From positions 1 to 39,435 of the forward strand of contig CAMCUZ010000020.1 of assembly GCA_945879145.1 (NCBI GenBank): a stretch of DNA of 39,435 nt, written 5' to 3'. Position numbers and translations under genes: made by a program. Below the pieces are notes generated by a model, which saw only the letters and a program-made list of their open reading frames with translations, was not told where the DNA came from and ran no database searches. The first letter of the stretch is position 1. Each line of letters opens with the position of its first letter. This DNA is from an uncultured Mediterranea sp. (GTDB taxonomy: Bacteria > Bacteroidota > Bacteroidia > Bacteroidales > Bacteroidaceae). Below, one piece after another: positions 34,706-39,435 of this stretch.

Positions 34706-35983
34706 ATGAAACGTCTATTTCTGATTCAATTCCTACTGGTTGCCCTCTGCATGAGCAACCATGCTCAAGAGTTCACGGCTTTCTTTGAGGAGAAAAGTCT
34801 GCGTATGGACTATCTGTTTACCGGCGATGCGACAACACAAGAAATCAGCCTTGACAAGCTCTCCAGCTGGGAGGGATGGGCTGGGCGCAAGCACCGCCTA
34901 GGCGAACTGCCCCTCGAAGGCAACGGTCAAGTAGAGGTGAGCGATGAAGCAACCGGCCAAATTATTTACCGCACCTCCTTCTCTTCACTCTTCAGTGAAT
35001 GGCTCTCCACCGATGAGGCGCAGACCACTCGCCGTTCATTCGAGGCCACTTTCTTGGTGCCCTACCCCAAACAGCCGGTGAAAGTGAAGGTGTCGTTGCT
35101 CAACGCACGCCATGAGGTGATTAGCGCAATGACGCATCGTGTAGATCCCAAAGACATTCTGATTCATGCCATGGGCCAACGTATCACACCCCATAAGTAC
35201 CTGCTCAAGAGCGGCAACCCCGACCGCTGTGTGGATGTAGCTATCTGTGCCGAAGGCTATACGGCCGACGAGATGGAACTCTTCTACAAGGATGCCCAGG
35301 TGGCTTGTGATGCCCTGTTCGACCACGAACCGTTCAAGAGCATGAAGAGCCGCTTCAACGTAGTAGCCGTGGCTTCCCCCTCACTCGATTCAGGTGTGAG
35401 CGTACCGCGGCTCGGTGAATGGAAGCAGACGGCCTTTGGGTCACACTTCAGCACCTTCTACTCTGACCGCTACCTCACTACACTACAGGTGAAGTCGATT
35501 CACGATGCTCTGGCGGGCATTGACTACGAGCACATCATCATTCTGGCCAACACCGATGAGTATGGTGGCGGTGGTATCTACAACTCCTATACCCTGACGA
35601 CAGCCCATCATCCCATGTTCCGTCCCGTAGTGGTGCATGAATTCGGCCACAGCTTTGGCGGACTGGCTGATGAGTACTTCTACGACAACGACGTGATGAC
35701 CGACACCTATCCCCTCGACATTGAGCCTTGGGAACAGAACATTACTACACAAGTCAATTTCGACTCCAAGTGGAAAGATATGCTGCCTAAAGGCACCCCC
35801 AATCCCACACCGATTAATCAGAAAGAGAAATACCCCGTAGGCGTATTTGAAGGTGGTGGCTACTCAGCCAAAGGCATCTACCGCCCCGCCTACAACTGCC
35901 GCATGCGTACTAATGAGAACCCCGAATTCTGCCCCGTATGCCAACGCGCCCTGCGCCGACTGATTGAGTTCTATACCGAATAA
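34706..35983 (+). CDS. Secreted M64 family (IgA peptidase-like) metallopeptidase
   Basis: 425-aa exported zinc peptidase. A signal peptide (MKRLFLIQFLLVALCMSNHA) precedes an N-terminal beta domain of about 120 residues (the M64 N-domain). The catalytic domain carries HEFGHSFGGLADEY, with zinc ligands His311 and His315 and catalytic Glu312. Characterised members cleave IgA or mucin-type substrates, but many Bacteroidales homologues have no known target. No lipobox, so periplasmic or secreted. It is a single gene with its own promoter. Confidence 0.9.
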   Translation: MKRLFLIQFLLVALCMSNHAQEFTAFFEEKSLRMDYLFTGDATTQEISLDKLSSWEGWAGRKHRLGELPLEGNGQVEVSDEATGQIIYRTSFSSLFSEWLSTDEAQTTRRSFEATFLVPYPKQPVKVKVSLLNARHEVISAMTHRVDPKDILIHAMGQRITPHKYLLKSGNPDRCVDVAICAEGYTADEMELFYKDAQVACDALFDHEPFKSMKSRFNVVAVASPSLDSGVSVPRLGEWKQTAFGSHFSTFYSDRYLTTLQVKSIHDALAGIDYEHIIILANTDEYGGGGIYNSYTLTTAHHPMFRPVVVHEFGHSFGGLADEYFYDNDVMTDTYPLDIEPWEQNITTQVNFDSKWKDMLPKGTPNPTPINQKEKYPVGVFEGGGYSAKGIYRPAYNCRMRTNENPEFCPVCQRALRRLIEFYTE

Positions 35984-35994
35984 TAGCCTTCGAA

Positions 35995-36076
35995 AAGTAT
36001 CTTAAGATAAAAGGCAAAGTATGTTGAGATACTTTGCCTTTTATGTTGACATACCTGGCTCTTTATCTTGAGAGAC
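35995..36076. repeat. 22-bp tandem palindromic array B
   Basis: 22-bp units start at 35995, 36017 and 36039, followed by a partial unit. 36007-36022 and 36029-36044 form a perfect 16-bp stem (ATAAAAGGCAAAGTAT) with loop GTTGAG, ending in TTTTAT. It lies 12 nt after the M64 stop and can serve as its terminator. Array A at 2633 has the same stem with one mismatch. Confidence 0.88.
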
Positions 36077-36116
36077 AATTTTTATACCCCGATAACCTAT
36101 CTCCCTTGTTTCAGAT

Positions 36117-36662
36117 ATGATGGAAATTAAACAGCTCGCCAGCAGCCACTCACCCTATTATCCTTTTGTAGAGCAGTTGCTCACCCTTTCCTTTCCCGCC
36201 GAAGAGTATCGCCCCTTGGCAGAATGGAAACGCTTTACCGACGAAAAGCAAGCCTTCCACAACCAGGTGATTCTGGACGATGGACAGCCCGTGGGATTAG
36301 TAACCCATTGGGACTTTGACCGCTTCTGCTACGTAGAGCATCTGGCCATTTCGCCCGATGCACGCAACGGAGGCTACGGTGGACACCTACTCCAACTACT
36401 GCAACACCAGCTCAAGCGTCCTATTGTGCTGGAGGTGGAAGAGCCCCAGGAAGAGATGGCTCGCCGGCGCATTGGATTCTACCAGCGCCATGGCTTTAAG
36501 CTCTGGACCACCCCTTACCTGCAGCCCCCCTATCGGCCAGGTGACTCCATGCTACCCATGCACCTCATGGTCTGGGGGGAACTTCACGAATCCGAAGCAT
36601 ACGAAGAGGTGAAAAGCACCCTCTACCGCGAAGTGTATGGTTATGAACAAAACAGACCCTGA
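36117..36662 (+). CDS. GNAT family N-acetyltransferase
   Basis: 181-aa GNAT-fold protein. VEHLAISPDARNGGYGGHLL contains the acetyl-CoA pyrophosphate-binding pattern (R/Q-x-x-G-x-G/A), here NGGYGGHL. The strand-helix-strand continues with IVLEVEEPQEEMARRRIGFY and YQRHGFKLW. The acceptor substrate is unknown. Two ATGs are adjacent at 36117 and 36120. It stands between array B and the zap operon, with no clear promoter box of its own. Confidence 0.85.
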   Translation: MMEIKQLASSHSPYYPFVEQLLTLSFPAEEYRPLAEWKRFTDEKQAFHNQVILDDGQPVGLVTHWDFDRFCYVEHLAISPDARNGGYGGHLLQLLQHQLKRPIVLEVEEPQEEMARRRIGFYQRHGFKLWTTPYLQPPYRPGDSMLPMHLMVWGELHESEAYEEVKSTLYREVYGYEQNRP

Positions 36663-36758
36663 GCCACCCTATTTGCACATCACGCCCATCCAAATCAGCT
36701 TCTGCTAGGTCCAAAAAGAGCAAAAACGAAAAAAAATTGCAGATTATTTGCAAAAAAT

Positions 36759-36789
36759 TTTGGAGATTACCAACAAAATCGTAATTTTG
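36759..36789 (+). promoter_or_regulatory. zapB-zapA promoter
   Basis: TTTG (36759-36762) and TAATTTTG (36782-36789) with a 19-nt spacer, 32 nt before the ATG at 36822. It supports that start. Confidence 0.7.
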
Positions 36790-36821
36790 TGTACAATTTT
36801 GGCTTAGAAATTGGTGTAACC

Positions 36822-37115
36822 ATGACAGATGAGGAAAAGAAGCTATTAGAAACCTTTGAAACCAAACTGCGCCATTTGCTCTTTCTGCACGACCAACAGC
36901 AGAAGGAAAACGCGCAGCTCAGGCATCTTTTAAAGCAAAAAGATGAGGAATTAAGGCAACTGACAGCAGACAACAATCGATTGGAACGCCAATATTCCAA
37001 TCTAAAATCAGCAATGACAATCAGCCTTGAAGGCAGCGACGTGAAAGAGACCAAACAGCGATTGTCAAAGTTAGTGCGTGAAGTCGATAAATGCATCGCC
37101 TTATTGAACCAATAA
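36822..37115 (+). CDS. ZapB-like coiled-coil protein
   Basis: 97-aa protein that is almost entirely a heptad-type coiled coil (LRHLLKQKDEELRQLTADNN, RLERQYSNLKSAM). It lies 14 nt upstream of zapA. The position and coiled-coil length suggest a ZapB-like divisome partner of ZapA; sequence alone cannot prove this. The ATG at 36822 follows the promoter; an upstream ATG in frame (36789) overlaps the -7 box and is unlikely. Confidence 0.65.
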   Translation: MTDEEKKLLETFETKLRHLLFLHDQQQKENAQLRHLLKQKDEELRQLTADNNRLERQYSNLKSAMTISLEGSDVKETKQRLSKLVREVDKCIALLNQ

Positions 37116-37129
37116 AATGAAGTGGATGT

Positions 37130-37459
37130 ATGAACGATAAGATAAGAATCAACCTGCAAATGGCAGGCTCCAGCTTTCCGCTGACCATCAACAGGGAGGA
37201 GGAGGAAATCGTGAGGAGCGCCGCCAAGCAAGTGGAGACCCGTTTGAATGCGTATAGGAGTCACTTTCCTAACCAGAGTACTGTACAGCTCATCACCATG
37301 GTGGCCTATCAGTTTGCCCTGGAGAACCTGCAGAACAGTCAGCGCAACGACACGGCTCCCTTTGTACATCGAATTGCAGCGTTGAGCCAGATGTTGGACA
37401 GCTATTTTGACCAGCTCAACCGGCCCCAACCGGCCGCAGAGAACGACTCAGAAGAGTAA
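37130..37459 (+). CDS. zapA: Cell division protein ZapA
   Basis: 109-aa FtsZ-ring stabiliser. The N-terminal beta hairpin domain reads IRINLQMAGSSFPLTINREE, followed by the EEIVRSAAKQVETRLNAY helix and the long coiled-coil helix TVQLITMVAYQFALENL. The Asp/Glu-rich C-terminus is normal for Bacteroidetes. It is cotranscribed with the ZapB-like gene and precedes the candidate 6S RNA. Confidence 0.92.
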   Translation: MNDKIRINLQMAGSSFPLTINREEEEIVRSAAKQVETRLNAYRSHFPNQSTVQLITMVAYQFALENLQNSQRNDTAPFVHRIAALSQMLDSYFDQLNRPQPAAENDSEE

Positions 37460-37461
37460 TG

Positions 37462-37597
37462 CCAGGAAAAACATAACGCCTCGGCCCACCATAGCCGAAA
37501 GGTTTAAATAACGAAACTACACGCACTGTGAGAAAAGTGGCGTTCCGCAGCCCCAACAACAGCTACAGGACGACGCCTTTCCTGCGGTGCTTTTTTA
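37462..37597 (+). ncRNA. ssrS: Candidate 6S RNA between zapA and rny
   Basis: The 165-nt zapA-rny gap has no ORF but dense complementarity. CAGGAAA (37463-37469) pairs with TTTCCTG (37578-37584), AACGCC (37475-37480) with GGCGTT (37539-37544), and TCGGC (37481-37485) with GCCGA (37494-37498). This gives a closed rod ended by TTTTTT. The position after zapA matches the ssrS locus of many bacteria. An alternative stem CCGCAG/CTGCGG (37545-37550/37582-37587) before the T6 would make it a plain zapA terminator. No separate promoter box was found. Confidence 0.5.
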
Positions 37598-37624
37598 TTT
37601 ATATACATTAATTAATTTAGTAAG

Positions 37625-39166
37625 ATGAGTATGATCATAACAATTGGGTTATCAGCAGCTTGCTTCATCGTCGGTGGGTTGGCCTCATTCCTCTTCTTCA
37701 AAAAAGGATTGAAGAAGAAATGCGACGCCATCATCAAAGATGCTGAAGCCGAAGCCGAAGTAATAAAGAAGAATAAGTTACTGGAAGTCAAGGAGAAGTT
37801 CCTGAACAAAAAGGCTGATTTGGAGAAAGAAGTGGCCCTGCGCAATCAAAAGATTCAGCAGGCTGAAAACAAAATCAAGCAACGCGAACTGGTGCTCAAC
37901 CAGCGCCAAGAGGAGCTGCAGCGCAAAAAGCAGGAGACCGAAGCCATCAAGGAAAACCTGGAGCAGCAAATCGCCATCGTAGATAAGAAGAAGGAGGAAC
38001 TGGAACACCTGCAACGTCAAGAGATTGAGAAATTGGAAGCCATCTCTGGTCTTTCGGCCGAAGAGGCCAAGGAACGTATGGTGGAATCCCTCAAGGAGGA
38101 GGCCAAGACGCAAGCCCAGAGCTACATCAACGACATCATGGATGATGCCAAGCTGACTGCTGGTAAGGAGGCAAAGCGCATCGTCATCCAGAGCATCCAG
38201 CGAGTGGCAACAGAAACGGCCATCGAGAACAGCGTAACCGTATTCCATATCGAAAGCGATGAAATCAAGGGACGTATCATTGGCCGCGAAGGTAGAAACA
38301 TCCGTGCCCTCGAAGCAGCTACTGGTGTGGAAATTGTAGTAGATGATACACCTGAAGCCATCGTGCTGTCCGCCTTTGACCCTGTTCGCCGCGAGATCGC
38401 TCGCCTGGCCCTGCATCAACTGGTAACCGATGGGCGTATCCACCCCGCTCGCATCGAAGAGGTGGTGGCCAAAGTACGCAAACAGGTGGAAGAAGAGATT
38501 ATCGAGACGGGTAAACGTACCACCATCGACCTGGGCATCCACGGCCTGCATCCCGAACTGATTCGCATCATCGGTAAGATGAAGTATCGCTCGTCGTACG
38601 GTCAGAACCTGTTGCAACATGCTCGCGAAACGGCTAACCTCTGTGCCGTAATGGCCTCAGAACTGGGTCTAAACCCCAAGAAAGCCAAGCGTGCCGGTTT
38701 GCTGCACGATATAGGTAAGGTGCCTGATGAAGAACCCGAACTGCCGCACGCTCTCTACGGCATGAAGTTGGCTGAGAAGTTCAAGGAGAAACCTGATATC
38801 TGCAACGCCATCGGTGCGCACCACGACGAAGTGGAGATGAATACCCTGCTTGCCCCCATCGTTCAGGTGTGCGATGCTATCTCGGGCGCACGTCCGGGTG
38901 CACGTCGTGAGATTGTAGAAGCTTACATCAAACGCCTCAACGATCTGGAGCAGCTGGCCATGTCTTATCCTGGTGTAACAAAGACCTACGCCATCCAGGC
39001 CGGTCGCGAGTTGCGCGTTATTGTAGGTGCCGACAAGATTGACGATAAGCAGACCGAGAACCTCTCGGGTGAAATCGCCAAGAAGATACAGGACGAAATG
39101 ACCTACCCTGGTCAGGTAAAGATTACCGTCATCCGCGAGACACGCGCCGTAAGCTACGCCAAGTAA
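37625..39166 (+). CDS. rny: Ribonuclease Y
   Basis: 513-aa membrane-anchored endoribonuclease that starts mRNA decay. Residues 1-25 form the N-terminal transmembrane anchor ([20 protein letters not shown]). A long charged coiled coil runs from about 30 to 175. The KH domain is at about 200-265 ([20 protein letters not shown]). The HD domain carries LLHDIGK with His361-Asp362 and the further [19 protein letters not shown]. Length and order match the family (about 520 aa). Confidence 0.97.
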   Translation: MSMIITIGLSAACFIVGGLASFLFFKKGLKKKCDAIIKDAEAEAEVIKKNKLLEVKEKFLNKKADLEKEVALRNQKIQQAENKIKQRELVLNQRQEELQRKKQETEAIKENLEQQIAIVDKKKEELEHLQRQEIEKLEAISGLSAEEAKERMVESLKEEAKTQAQSYINDIMDDAKLTAGKEAKRIVIQSIQRVATETAIENSVTVFHIESDEIKGRIIGREGRNIRALEAATGVEIVVDDTPEAIVLSAFDPVRREIARLALHQLVTDGRIHPARIEEVVAKVRKQVEEEIIETGKRTTIDLGIHGLHPELIRIIGKMKYRSSYGQNLLQHARETANLCAVMASELGLNPKKAKRAGLLHDIGKVPDEEPELPHALYGMKLAEKFKEKPDICNAIGAHHDEVEMNTLLAPIVQVCDAISGARPGARREIVEAYIKRLNDLEQLAMSYPGVTKTYAIQAGRELRVIVGADKIDDKQTENLSGEIAKKIQDEMTYPGQVKITVIRETRAVSYAK

Positions 39167-39197
39167 GCAGCGAGACGGATTCAACCCCACATCACAG

Positions 39198-39233
39198 AAG
39201 AGGCCAATGCCACTACCAAGGCATTGGCCTCTT
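39198..39233 (+). terminator. rny terminator
   Basis: A perfect 14-bp stem (AAGAGGCCAATGCC and GGCATTGGCCTCTT, 8-nt loop) lies 31 nt after the rny stop and is followed by CTATTAT. Confidence 0.85.
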
Positions 39234-39240
39234 CTATTAT

Positions 39241-39350
39241 ACTTACTTGATCAAAGAAGTAGTACTTACTTTGCCGATGCAGTAGTACTTACTTTGGCAA
39301 TGAAGTAGTACTTACTTTGCCGATGCAGAAGTACTTACTTTAGCAAGAAG
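39241..39350. repeat. 23-bp tandem array C
   Basis: Full 23-bp units start at 39259, 39282 and 39305, with a shorter fourth unit at 39328-39346 and a degenerate partial unit before. The core is GTAGTACTTACTTTGCCGATGCA. Within it GGCAA (39296-39300) and TTGCC (39317-39321) flank AAGTA-G-TACTT, so two units together form a hairpin. The build (GGCAA..GTA..TAC..TTGCC) mirrors the stem of arrays A and B. The rest of the right end (39351-39435) shows nothing I can assign. Confidence 0.88.
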
Positions 39351-39435
39351 TAGTAGCGCCTTGTCTTTTCCTGATTTCACTAGACACTTTTTCTCTTTAT
39401 TAACTGGAACAGTAGACAGTGTTACAAGAGCCATT

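Noticed and set aside
37778-38620. 280-codon minus-strand open frame
   Set aside because: Antisense to the rny coiled coil and KH region; the Leu/Phe-rich sequence is the complement of Glu/Lys codons.
39241-39350. CRISPR array
   Set aside because: Units are contiguous without unique spacers, the period is 23 bp, and no cas genes are present. The same applies to the arrays at 2633 and 35995.

Overview
The window looks like a chromosomal core segment of a Bacteroidales bacterium, most likely Bacteroidaceae (Bacteroides/Phocaeicola/Prevotella relatives). Reasons: a succinate-to-propionate gene set, SusA- and SusG-type amylases, meso-diaminopimelate dehydrogenase, an M64 peptidase, almost no Shine-Dalgarno sequences, and many -7 boxes of the form TAnnTTTG (often TATCTTTG or TACCTTTG) with a -33 TTG/TTTG about 19-22 nt upstream. 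I see no rRNA, tRNA, IS element, prophage or CRISPR array. The genes are full length and look native.

Layout. 1-1.9 kb: fabI and an RsmI-like methyltransferase (+). 1.9-4.6 kb: slyD and a periplasmic SusA-like GH13 enzyme (-). 4.7-9.3 kb: a minus-strand operon for a Na+-pumping methylmalonyl-CoA decarboxylase plus the epimerase. 9.5-14.1 kb: trkH and valS (-). 14.3-16.1 kb: an ABC-type ATPase with a DUF4435/TOPRIM-like partner, an architecture like OLD and PARIS defence systems. 16.3-17.9 kb: a sugar mutarotase and a nucleotidyltransferase-GHMP kinase fusion (+). 18-20.4 kb: nnrD and ddh (-). 20.5-24.2 kb: ruvA (+), the DUF2520-kdsC-maf operon (-), and a FemAB/GNAT-type protein (+). 24.3-26.3 kb: susG-like amylase (-). 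26.6-30.7 kb: mutB and mutA (-). 30.9-34.0 kb: an AspT/YidE-type transporter, thyA, folA (+). 34.1-36.7 kb: Lrp regulator (-), M64 peptidase and GNAT (+). 36.8-39.2 kb: zapB-like, zapA, a candidate 6S RNA and rny (+). The right end holds a strong terminator and a 23-bp tandem array.

How the genes work together. MutAB (26.6-30.7 kb) turns succinyl-CoA into (R)-methylmalonyl-CoA. Mce (8.9 kb) epimerises it. The MmdA/gamma/C/B complex (4.7-8.9 kb) decarboxylates it to propionyl-CoA and exports Na+. The two amylases lie 20 kb apart but share a 10-base LacI-type operator half (GCAAACGATT) at nearly the same distance upstream of their -7 boxes, so they probably belong to one starch regulon.

Most unusual items: (1) the shared amylase operator; (2) the ATPase-DUF4435 pair next to valS; (3) a promoter-leader-terminator module upstream of trkH whose core recurs at the left edge of the window; (4) a family of palindromic 22/23-bp tandem arrays at gene 3' ends; (5) the mutarotase plus kinase-nucleotidyltransferase pair; (6) an LTD domain fused to the decarboxylase gamma subunit; (7) a repeat-only thyA-folA spacer. 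All calls come from reading the sequence and from knowledge of the families; no database search was run.
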